The notes below the pieces were generated by a model, which was not told the DNA's origin, searched no databases, and worked only from the letters and a program-made list of their open reading frames with translations. This document shows, in pieces, positions 46,690 to 56,860 of a DNA stretch of 64,000 bases (position 1 is the first letter of the stretch; every line of letters starts with the position of its first letter). Position numbers and translations under genes: made by a program. This DNA comes from Sphaerolaimus hirsutus (taxonomy: Eukaryota > Nematoda > Chromadorea > Monhysterida > Sphaerolaimidae): positions 22,517,785 through 22,581,784 of the forward strand of contig OZ038452.1 of NCBI GenBank assembly GCA_964036195.1, given 5' to 3'.

Positions 46690-47140
46690 GGTGATCTGCC
46701 GTGATCTGCGGTGAAGTGTCTTCACGAGGCACTTCAACGCACTTCACAGGGTGCCAAAGCACTTCCAAACGCTTCACAAAATTTCTCGTGAAGGCACTTC
46801 ACAGATGGCCAGGCACTTCAAAAATTTGTTATGCATTTGTGAAGTGTCTTCATGAATGGTGCAAGCGGTGAGACGTGCAAAAACATATAATGCATTTCTG
46901 TGGTGAAGGCACTTCACGAAATACGAAACGCTTCCCTGAAATGGGCGGCGTTTGTGAAGTGCCTTCACGAACGGCATTCGTGAAGCGCGCGTGAAGTGCA
47001 TTCCAACGGTCATCAGGCTTGATCAGGGTTGGAAGTGTGATCACGAGTGCTGAAGTGCCTGGTGATCAGGCTTGATCAGGCTCTGAAGTGTGATCACGAG
47101 AGGCACTTCCAACCGCTTCAGTGCACTTCAAGAGCGTTTT
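46690..47140. repeat. GAAGTGC/GCACTTC palindromic word array
   Basis: About 450 bp made of GTGAAGTGCCTTCACGA-type words, then GATCAGGCTTGATCAGG. Outer ends CAGCAAAAACAGCGCT and AGCGTTTTATTTGCTG are loosely complementary. No clean target duplication. Confidence 0.65.
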
Positions 47141-47394
47141 ATTTGCTGTGCCACTTTAGGACTGTAGTCATTTGAAATCTTCAAAAATGAATAAATTAAA
47201 AAAATAAAATACAAACAAGGGAATAAAAAAAAATTGTTGATGTGCGCAGGGACCAGGGCTTTCAAATGAGCCTGTTTTTGTCAATTTTGGTTGACATTTC
47301 AAAAAGTTATTCAAGTTTGCGTGTTTTGTGTAATACACACAATACAGACCGCTGGTAGAATAAAAACGTGAATTTGAGGACTCATTATCAGATT

Positions 47395-48560
47395 TTTATG
47401 TTTGAATTATTTTCATTTTTATATTTTCAATATTTTTTTTTATTTTTTATTTTTTATATTTTATAATTAACTTTATTTTTTAAATAATTATTTAAAATAA
47501 TTGTTTGATAATATTTAATTCATATTGAATTTTTTTTATTGATTATACTTTTATTTTATGTTAATACTTTTATTTTTATATACCGTATATCCTCGAATAA
47601 GACCCCCCCTCGAATAACTCCTCCCCCTTGAATAACTCCCCCTCAAGAACACTGACGAAAAAATAACTCCCTCCCTTGAATAACTCCCCCCTCTTGAATA
47701 AGTCCCCCCTCTGGGTGAATAATATGCCATAAAATTTACAAAAATGATCGATGAAAATACAAAAGAATGTTAACGTATGGCAGCCACAGCAGATACATGA
47801 CATGTACGCAGTGTATAAACACCTTTTTGTTGTATTTGAACTGTTAAATACATAGATTACACGAGTTCACAGAATGCATTCATATGATGAATTCAGTCCA
47901 AGTTTCTGAGGAAAAAATAACTCCCTCCCTTGAATAACTCCTCCCCCTTGAATAAGTCCCCCCTCAAAAACTCTGACGAAAAAATAACTCCCCTGGGGTC
48001 TTATTCGAGGATATACGGTATACATTTTATATTATCACTTTTTATATTGTCATTAAATTATTTTTCAACTTTTTCATTGTATTTTGTCAATGTTTATTCA
48101 ATTATCTATTTTATTCATTTTTTAAATTTTTATTTTTTATTACAATTTTTTAAATGTTCTTTTGTCATTTTTTTTATTTAATTTAGTTTTTATCTGAAAT
48201 TCATTTTTTTATTTCATGATTTTTACTGTTTATTTATATTTGTATTCAATTTTCAATTTTTTCATTTTTTAAAATTAGTATATTAATTTCATTTTTATGT
48301 AAAATTTAATTATTTTTAAAAAAAAATTTTTATTCATTGTATTCATGTTTTTTATTGTAATTGTATTTAACTTTTAAACTTTTCCTAAGTTTTAACATTT
48401 TAATTGTTTTCTTTTTTGTTAAAATTTTATACTATTTAAAATTTATTTATAATTTTATTCTGGATGATTTCCATAATTTTTTGTATAAAAAATTCTTAAT
48501 AAATTTTATTTTTTATTATTTTATTATTATTTTTGTTGTTATTGTTTTTATAACCTCCGG
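47395..48560. other. Very AT-rich low-complexity DNA with a MITE inside
   Basis: T-rich DNA (TTTTATTTTTTATT-like) with almost no G or C except the element at 47581-48020. Open frames here give Phe/Ile/Leu runs and are not credible genes. Confidence 0.7.
47581..48020. mobile_element. TACCGTAT-family MITE (CGAATAA sub-family), full length
   Basis: The 440-bp element runs from TACCGTATATCCTCGAATAA to TTATTCGAGGATATACGGTA, perfect 20-bp ends. Arms repeat CCCTTGAATAACTCC. Confidence 0.92.
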
Positions 48561-48844
48561 GGTTACTGTTTCCTCAGCTCGCTCAGACGTGGGGGTATTT
48601 CGAGGGGGGTGGTTTATTTAAAGAAGTATTATTTTGTGTATAGACAGACTTTGACCGCATAGTCTAATTATACACCGGTAAGATGCAATTACGGTGTTTT
48701 TGTGTGGAATTAGGATCCAATTAGTGTTCATTTCTATATGGTAATTTACATCTAATAATCAATGTTCAATTTAGAAAAAATATGCGGCATATATTTATCT
48801 TTGAGAGAACCCACATACGTTGTGTAGCAATGTAAATAGCTACG

Positions 48845-49000
48845 TACCGTAAATATTTCCTCCAAATACCCCCTCGTAATACCCCCTCAAAATGAACGCT
48901 ATGAATTTACAACCCCCCACGGAATACCCCCCTGCCCAAATTTAGTGTATACAGAACCTAACTGACAAAAGCTGCCGTTTGTGATCCGGCTAATTTTCGA
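48845..49000. mobile_element. TACCGTAT-family fragment
   Basis: TACCGTAAATATTTCCTCC followed by C-run arms and AATTTAGTGTATACAGAACC, matching the left part of 13403-13853. The right end is missing. Confidence 0.6.
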
Positions 49001-49306
49001 GATTTTTGGAGTAAACGTGAATACGATTCCACAACAATGGTTTTTTCATCATATGTTTTGACTGGAAAAGAATCCCATGTAAATGGGACGAGTTATTCAA
49101 GTGGTGTTGTTATGGTAAATGTTGATAAATACAATATGAACTTTCATGAAAGTCCTGACAAGATAGTAGCCACCCTTTGAATTACCTTAATCTTAATGTG
49201 TTCTAAAAATCCGTGTAATTTTTTTTAGTTGATTGAGCTTACTACAAAATTAGTCAAATAAACCACTACAAAAATATGGTAAACACAAAACGATTTGACA
49301 GTCAAC

Positions 49307-49442
49307 TAGTTATGTAAAAAGCGCCAGAACTTTGGCGCCAAGCGCCAACAGTGCCATGGCGCTTTTCCTACCACTAGCTCCAAGCGCCAATGGCGAAACA
49401 GCAAGTTAGCGCCAAAAGCGCCATGGCGCTTTTACATCACTA
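49307..49442. mobile_element. Short hAT-like GGCGCC element
   Basis: TAGTTATGTAAAAAGCGCC on the left and GCGCTTTTACATCACTA on the right. Flanks AGTCAACT and AGTCAATT match at 7 of 8 if the ends are set one base inward. The interior is GGCGCCAAGCGCC words. Confidence 0.75.
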
Positions 49443-49626
49443 GTCAATTCTTTTTGAATGATTACATTCTTTGCATCCCACTAGTTGAAAAATCCCTTCG
49501 CTAGCCGTTATAAATAATTAGAGGTATTACATTGCTATTTTAACTAACATGCATTTAGACCATCACAATATATGTATTTCATCAAAAATAGAATTTTTCA
49601 GATCAATTTTTTTTGACACCGCTAAA

Positions 49627-52600
49627 ATGCTGCAGCAGCACATCTTTGCTGGTTGCCTGTATGGCCTGCTCAGTGCTACATCGCTGATATTGTACATTTT
49701 ATTTTTTACTGTCGTCTTTATGGTGAGTTTTGCATCATTTTTGCAAGTTTGTTAAAAGTGATGGAAAAATACGTGAAAGATAGGCATCATTACAAAATAG
49801 GATGCAATCGAAAAGGGGACAATATTGTTAATTTTGCCATGGTTGAGCGCACTTTGGAACCTTCAAATGGTGTTAGTGCCATTGTGTGAAAAGTAGTCAT
49901 TAGAATTTACTTGTGAAATTATAAAATAGAATCCATCTGTAAAAAATACAGAGAATGTGCTGCAAAATAAAACCCATTGCACACAGATACTTAAAAAAGT
50001 ATACAAAATGAGTGGAAGTACTGCGAGTTGTCAGAGGAAATCAAAATTATTTTCCTTATTGTATCTGAGTTTTAGTAACGGTAAATGCCTAGGTAAATTT
50101 GAACAAATTTCAGACATTCACTATCTGCTTTCATTCAAATAACCATTCCACTAAAAGAGCACCAAATCACACAAACAAAAAAAACATCCAGGACTCCAAA
50201 CTCTATGTCAATCCCTACTACAAACTGGCGATCAGTTTGGGCATCAGCGACGTGATCAACATGCTGTGCATGCTGCTCTACGCCGCGCCATGTTCCATTC
50301 TACAGGTTGAAATTGGAGGCGGGAGGCTCAGTTCAATCATGGGAACCTTTTCACAGGTGGCATGGTATGTCAGTGCGGCCCACCTGCCTATAACTGCCTA
50401 TAATAGGTTTGTTGATTTGGTATAAGTAAATTTAAGTAGAAGTATATGTGATGGTGTGACCATGTGACACTGTGTAAAAGTCATTATTGATGTTCACATG
50501 ACTTAGTTCTGTAGAAGCATCAGTGTCCCAGTGTTGAGCAAAGAAGGGCACCATCACACTTGGAGTGTCTGCAATATTCAGAGGTGTCACCCTACCCTGG
50601 TACCACAAAACACTTGGTTGAAGCACTAAGTGTTTTTGTACTGGGGGTGGCATGACATGGCAATATAGGTAGTGCTGAATGTCTCCCATTCACATGTGTA
50701 GTAGTTGATTGACACATGCTACCAACAGCAACAGCCAAGTGCTAGTGGAATAAGAAACTATCACTCCACAAAAACAGCTTAGCAGTAGCACTTGTATTTT
50801 GCCTGTGACACTGAGCAGGCCTAGACCAGACATCATGCTGATTTTACATCATTTTTCTTGTCACTGAGGATTAAGAACCCCAATTTCACATCAAACAGCT
50901 AAAACTTAATGACACCTTTGATTTGGCACCATCAACAAAAACCTTCACGTTAAAAAATTTTTCACCTTATATTTCACAACTTCCAAATATGAAGGGTGTG
51001 CTTCTAAAAGTACCGATCTACAAAAAATCGATTTTGAGATAATCGCAATTGAAAGTTTGGAGTATGCAATACCCATACATGGGTATTGGGTATGGGAATT
51101 TTGGGTATGGGTATTGCGGCCATATTGTTGGGTATCCACATGCATGGGTATAATCATGGATTATACACAGTACACTAGCTATATAAAATTTAGTGAATTG
51201 TATTTTTGTAGTACAGTACATTTTAAAGGAACAAATTGGTAATATCATGTAGATCAGTATTTTTTAAAGCACAAAATCAGAAAGCTAGCACAAAATGAGT
51301 TTTTGCTCAATTGGACGCCGATCTGACATCGGTACTTTTAGAAGCACAAAAAATAATGTGCAGATCGGTACATTTAAAAGAACAATTTTGAAAAAAGTGT
51401 GTAGATCGGTACTTTTAAAGACACAAAAGCTGAAAAAGCTTGTAGATCGGTACTTTTAAAATTTCAAAAACTGTATTTTGCGATTTTTTTGCTTTTTTCG
51501 ACCCCTCATATCTCAAAATTGAATTTCGCACCCCCCACATATTATATATTTTTTTGAAGCGCATTTTTATGGGGACCCCAAAAATGGTCCTAACTCAAAT
51601 TTGAAAAATTTGTAGATCGGTACTTTTAGAAGCACACCCTTCATATGCTCAGGTTCACAGTTTTGGTAAAGCCATCTCTGTCAAAGCATTTTGATGGTTG
51701 GAATGTGTGGTACTGGATAGTTGCAGCATGGGTAATCGCTGCACCATTTGGCATAGTCAATATTTTGCCTGGTTGCCACGTGCATTTTTATCCAGCTGAC
51801 CTCTGCTGGGGATATGAATTGACTGACGAATGTGCCAAATTGTTTTCAAGTGTGAGTTGGGGGGGGGGTAGGAGTTGAATTTTTACTGAATTATTGTCAT
51901 AACTTTCACTATTGGGAAATTTGGTTCATAATTTATCACATCTTTATCCATCAAAATATGGTAACATTCTCTGTGAATCATTCAGTCTGCTCAGTATAAT
52001 AAGATTCATCAATAATTGCTATCTTTTAAGTCACATTGTACCCACAAGTTTTTGCAATAAAATTATTATTTTTCTCAAATTATTACCTAAATCAAACCAC
52101 CCATTATTATGTTTCAGGCAGAACCAATTTGGACCCCAATTGTGGGCGGAGTCACAATTCTGATGAATTTGGCAACATTTAATGCGATCCGGTCTCAGCA
52201 CAATGTAATTACACCTTCATTAAATAACAGCAATCATGTGAGTTTTTGGTTAGCTATTGTAAACAATTCGAATTCCACACGTTGCCAAGTGAATAGTCGA
52301 GTTACAAGAGGAGTAGCAAGTGACAAGTACATTTATAAATCGTTTATAGAGTCAAAAGTATACTCTTTAGGCGCGTTTTACACTCTGAGACTGTGACGTC
52401 ACAAAATGCAATTTTTCAGCCATTTTTGTGCGATACATATGACATATTTTTCATGTGTGAAGCCTCAATTGATCATGACTTGATCTCAATTGATCAGCCC
52501 CACTGCCTAAGACAAACATAAAATTATGCATGCATGCATGCATATACTCCTAGGTGGTATGTATACTTTACCACATTCACTCATGAATATGGAACTTTTT

Positions 52601-53156
52601 ACTCGACTTATGGAACTTTTTCAAGTGTTGTCGGAGTCGTCACAAAAATGCAGTGTAAACGCTGTCTTAATACTGTGAGTTACTGCCTCTTCTTTTTGGA
52701 AGTATGCTCTTAGAAAAAGCACCACTTAACTGCCACCTGAAGTAAATAGGACATCAAAGTAAAAGACATCAATATGTATTTTTTTACTTGCAGAATCACG
52801 AGCGAGCCAAGCGGGAGCGCACTCTATTCTTCAATTTCACCATTCTTGTGGCTGTTTTCATCACAACTGGTTTCACATTCAATTTAGTCCCAACTTTTGT
52901 GGACCCATTTACACCGACAGCCGGCATGATCGTGAATACAATCTATTTGGCATATGGCGGCGGCAATCCATTCGTGTATTTATTTGGAAATTCATCGTTT
53001 AGGAAGGGTATTAGGAAACTGTTTTATCAAGTTCGTGCAAAAATTAGGGGTGAGACTTGGGCTGAGCAGACATTTTCAATGTCTCATCATCTGCATAAAC
53101 CTACAAATGATGGCAAGTATATGAGTAGTGGACATGGAACTGTTCCACACAAATAA
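49627..53156 (+). CDS. Seven-transmembrane receptor, serpentine Srt/Srx-like
   Basis: Five exons: 49627-49722, 50192-50406, 51653-51851, 52118-52204 and 52794-53156 (stop TAA). All junctions are GT-AG and in frame, giving 319 residues. An in-frame ATG at 49549 could extend the N-terminus. Predicted membrane segments: exon 1 (LLSATSLILYILFFTVVFM); exon 2 (KLAISLGISDVINMLCMLL and the VAWYVSAAHLPITA segment); exon 3 (WYWIVAAWVIAAPFGIVNIL); exon 4 (IVGGVTILMNLATF); and two in exon 5 (FTILVAVFITTGF; IVNTIYLAYGG). TAYNRF sits where DRY is usual, and NPFVYL is an NPxxY-like motif followed by FRKGIRKLF. The YYKLAISLGISD phrase, NRF and an extracellular W-x-Y...C loop resemble nematode Srt/Srx receptors. 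The class call is tentative and the ligand unknown. Confidence 0.82.
50991..51642. mobile_element. GAAGGGTGTGC MITE abutting a receptor exon
   Basis: The 652-bp element runs from GAAGGGTGTGCTTCTAAAAG to CTTTTAGAAGCACACCCTTC with ATAT on both sides. It is in the second intron of the receptor and ends 10 bp before exon 3 (51653). Confidence 0.92.
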
Positions 53157-53309
53157 ATGAAAGGCTTCTTCACCTCCACTAAGTTGGCATCTGCAAAAAT
53201 GCTAGAAAATAACCAGACAATGAGTGTTAAGAAAGGATGTTATCTATTCATTGTAAATTTTAACAATTGTATAAAAGTGATAAAGGTGTGACAAATTTCT
53301 GTATGTGAC

Positions 53310-53315
53310 AATAAA
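53310..53315 (+). terminator. Polyadenylation signal of the receptor gene
   Basis: AATAAA about 155 bp after the receptor stop codon, within GTGACAATAAAAACT. Confidence 0.6.
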
Positions 53316-53358
53316 AACTATGTTGTATAGAATGTAATCATCTACTTTCTAGTGCATC

Positions 53359-53750
53359 TACCGTATTTCTCCGTGTAAACCGCCGCCCCCCGTGCACAAC
53401 GCCCGGGGCGTTATACAGCTTTAGAGCGCCCCGGCCCGGGGCTCTATGCTTAGTTTAAAAACCATTATCAAAAATCGAAAATTTTGAAGCCGCACACTAT
53501 TTAAATGTACACTCAGTTTGAACTGTTTGTATGTTGTGCCGGGCGGCAACCATTGTAATTCCGCAGCATGCTCGTTTTTCGACTGAATTAGCTCCTCCAC
53601 GCTGCGAACAATAAATATGCAGCGCATTTGCGGTGCATAACGCCCCCCACCCCCAATAACTTAACGGTTGCTAACGGTTTTAAAAAAGGTTGCTGAAAAG
53701 TATCTCGGTTTTGTATAACACCCGGGCAGTTTACATAGTAAAATACTGTA
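53359..53750. mobile_element. TACCGTAT-family MITE (CTCCGTGTAAA sub-family)
   Basis: It begins TACCGTATTTCTCCGTGTAA. The right end has decayed to TTTACATAGTAAAATACTGTA. Arms contain CGCCCGGGGCGTTATAC and its mirror. It starts about 45 bp after the receptor's AATAAA. Confidence 0.85.
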
Positions 53751-54047
53751 GTGCATTTTTTACAAATCCTATTTTAAGGCTCTATTTTCTGTAACTCATC
53801 TCATATTTTTAGTTACCCAACATTTCCTTATAAAGTGAAGTTCGAAGTGAAGTCAAATTGTTCTCTGTGCTCGCAATTTATCTGATTTGTAGTACATGCA
53901 GTTGTATGTGTTTTAAAAACACATTTAAATGCATACACTATTTGTTTCACGAACAAGCACTATTCTTGCCCAAAATTTTGCCCAACACTATTTTTTGTTC
54001 CCAGTCAAGTGGGATATTTGGAACACATTCTTGGCCATTCTTGGGGC

Positions 54048-54944
54048 TAGTGATGGAATGGCGCCATGGCGCTGGCGCCATTTGAGGGCGCCAAAGTGCG
54101 CCGCGCCATGGCGCCCTTGTTCTGTGGCGCCCTTGGCGCCTGGCGCCCACATTCTGAAAGGCGCCCTTGGCGCTTGGCGCCCTTTTTCCTTGGCGCCCTT
54201 GGCGCCTGGCGCCCTGCTTTAAAAGGGCACCAAAAATGCGCCAGCAGGGTTTCAAGGTGAGCGTTGTATAAATGAAAAAAATGAACAACGCATCCGTGGA
54301 TGATCTAAATTCGCCAGAAAAATGGACAAAGTGGTTTGAGTGGGCGGGAATCTTTCGTCGAATGGTTCACAGGATGTGCCTGACCGATCAGAAGACGAGA
54401 ATGATGGACCATCGACTTGCAAAATCATAAATCAATGGATTCAAATCGTTTCAATTCCGTTTTTGTCCATTTCAAGGGAACATTGATTGAAAAAGTCTAT
54501 TTGAAGTGAATGGGTTGTTGTCTAATGACAATTTCCATTGTGTTTGAATTTGTCATGTGGATTTTATATAAAAATATTCTGTTGCTAGTCTTGTTTTTGT
54601 TGATTAAATTCTGGAGAACGTGAATTAAGACGTAAATGCATGTACTAAAGTGCTGTAAAAGCATTTTTAGCACACACAGGGTGTTGTACGCACCTGTTTA
54701 TACTGGCGCCCTTGGCGCCTGGCGCCCTATTTTTCAAATGGCGCCATGGCGCCCTTGGCGCTTGGCGCCCTCTTTCCGTGGCCCCCCTGGCGCCTGGCGC
54801 TCACTTTCCGAATGGCGCCATGGCGCCCGTGGCGCCTGGCGCCCTTTTTCTGTGGCGCCCTTGGCGCTTGGCGCCCACTTTCCGAATGGCGCCATGGCGC
54901 CCTTGGCGCCTGGCGCCCTTTTTTCTGGCGCTTTTCCATCACTA
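54048..54944. mobile_element. hAT-like element with GGCGCC arms, 8-bp duplication CTTGGGGC
   Basis: The 897-bp element runs from TAGTGATGG to CCATCACTA with CTTGGGGC perfectly duplicated (54040-54047 and 54945-54952). It is the inverted relative of 28458-29274. The core has a + strand frame of about 52 codons starting at 54270 (NASVDDLNSPEKW, CLTDQKTRMMD) and ending TAA. Confidence 0.93.
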
Positions 54945-55139
54945 CTTGGGGCTAGAAATAGATTTACAAAGTATTTAGACATATCATATTGCTTACTATT
55001 TTGTCCCAACAAATCGCACAACGTGATGGTTTTGTTGACTTTTAGTTTTAACCCAATTCAGAGTGGACTTGTTGATGTTGACTTATTGCCTGAAGTTTTT
55101 GTAAATTCCTGCAAATTAGGTCACAATAAGCCACTTCAA

Positions 55140-55335
55140 AAAGAAGCACATATACCCAACGATGGAAAAAACACAGAAATTGAACACAGAAACTCATTGA
55201 GTTTCTGTGTTTTTGTTTTACACAGAAACACGGAAACTCATAAATTTTGAAAAACTCAAAACTCAAATGAGTTTTGTTTTGGAGAACACAGAAACACAGA
55301 AACACGGAAACACAGAAAAGTTTTTCGAGTTTTTG
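55140..55335. repeat. ACAGAAAC word array
   Basis: AACACAGAAACTC and its complement GAGTTTCTGTGTT alternate over about 190 bp, starting near CGATGGAAAAAACACAG. A full palindromic arrangement, with no identified target duplication. Confidence 0.6.
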
Positions 55336-55495
55336 TGTGTTTTTTCAGCAAAGCGGTTGAATGCACATTAATTCAAGATGAGATAAGCATGTATAGTATG
55401 GTAATATGTACATAATGTATTCATATTTTATAATGGTACAAAAAAGAAATTCAAGATGGCATGCACATCTCATGGTGGATTTGACAATTTGTGGC

Positions 55496-55790
55496 TGTAC
55501 ACGCTAGTTTACCAACACGGCACGTCGATCAAAAATGTAAACTGAAACGCGACGCGTCGCGCGTCGGTTTACATTTTTGATCGACGTGTGTACTTTAGTT
55601 TACGTTGGTGTTTCACTTTCTGGGGTTAGTGGTTTCGGCAAGTCACAAAAGTGCGACGCGTCGCACGATTACACACGAATGTGACACAGCTGGGTAAACT
55701 GGAAGTGACGATTATGCGACGCGTCGCATTCGTCGCGCGACGCGTCGTATGCGACTCGCGACGCGTCGTACAGCCAAAAATAAGGAAGGA
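55496..55790. repeat. GCGACGCGTCGC palindromic cluster
   Basis: GCGACGCGTCGC-type words recur six or more times. TCGATCAAAAATGTAAACTG and its mirror form a hairpin at 55527-55590. The left end CACGCTAGTTTACCAAC is related to the CACACTAGTTT family. A frame here ends at a donor-like CAG|gtgagc (55810), but nothing else supports a gene. Confidence 0.6.
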
Positions 55791-55810
55791 TTTATTCCCC
55801 GAGACTTATC

Positions 55811-56860
55811 AGGTGAGCAGTAAACTAATTTTGTTGACTTTTCAAATTCCCTAACGTATCTTTGTTGCGAAACGTAGACAATTTAGACGTGACAATTACG
55901 TTTGTGTGTGTCTGCTAACATTTGTTCTTTATCGTGACTGTTGATATTTCGTTATTTATCGTGACTGTTAATAATTCGTTTTTGTTACTTTTTACTTCAA
56001 TTTACAAATTGAAATGTACCTAACAGAGATTTATTGCGTGATTTCATCATGTTGTTACGGATAGAAAAATTAAAAATTACATGGACACGTGATTTGTATG
56101 GAAGTTCGACAAAAAGAAATGCAAGTGCGACAAAATAAAATCCAAACTTTGTACTCGCGAATTTTCAATGTATATCTAAAAGTGTAAAAAAAGAAATCAT
56201 TCTCGTTCTTGCTTCGACAAAAAGAAAGGAAGTGCGACAAAAAAAAATCCAAACTTTGTACTCGCCAATTTTCAATTTAAATCTAAAACTGTAAAAAGAA
56301 ATCATTCTCCTTCTCGCTGTAACAAAAACTAAGAAAAAACAAAAACAAGACTATATTGCTGTTGACAAGAGTTACACTTTTGAGCAAAATTTAAAACTTG
56401 TTTACCTATCTCACAATGCGAAATTTGACAATTGTATACGGAAGAAACTTAAAAAGTACATAACGTTTTCACTTTGAAATGTGATAATTTGCGAATGATG
56501 GAAATGTTACAAAAAAGGAACTGTATGAAAACGTAAAATGATAAGAAACTGCATTAAAACGTATTCACTACTTTCAGCACTTTCACATGACTGAAGCCTT
56601 CTGTGCATGTAAACCCAGTGTGCATGTGGACCATAATTTTAACTCAAATTCAACAATTTCCATAACTTTTTATATATTTTCACCTTTGAAACGACTAGTC
56701 CATGTGTTTTATTTGTAAGAACTATCAATTGCTCCAGAGGAGTCTACCGAATCCCCTGGAGCGTCGTGGAAAGTCAACATGTAGAATACCGCTGACATGC
56801 ACATGGGGTAAACATGCACAGAGGCACACGCCCCTTTCACATTACCAAAAAAAACACATT
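55811..56860. other. Intergenic DNA with the - strand polyadenylation signal
   Basis: AT-rich and without exons. Near-direct repeats of CGACAAAAAGAAA..GAAGTGCGACAAAA occur at 56107-56260. On the - strand, AATAAA lies at 56713-56708, about 150 bp beyond the stop of the 21-exon gene. Confidence 0.5.

Noticed and set aside
49627-53156. The receptor as the cognate receptor of the AST-C-like peptide
   Set aside because: AST-C receptors are classical somatostatin-like GPCRs with DRY. This receptor has NRF and Srt/Srx-like loops, and linkage over 26 kb is no evidence of pairing.
55651-55854. Frame RRVARLH... ending at a donor-like CAG|gtgagc
   Set aside because: It is mostly a translation of GCGACGCGTCGC words, with no partner exon or upstream acceptor.
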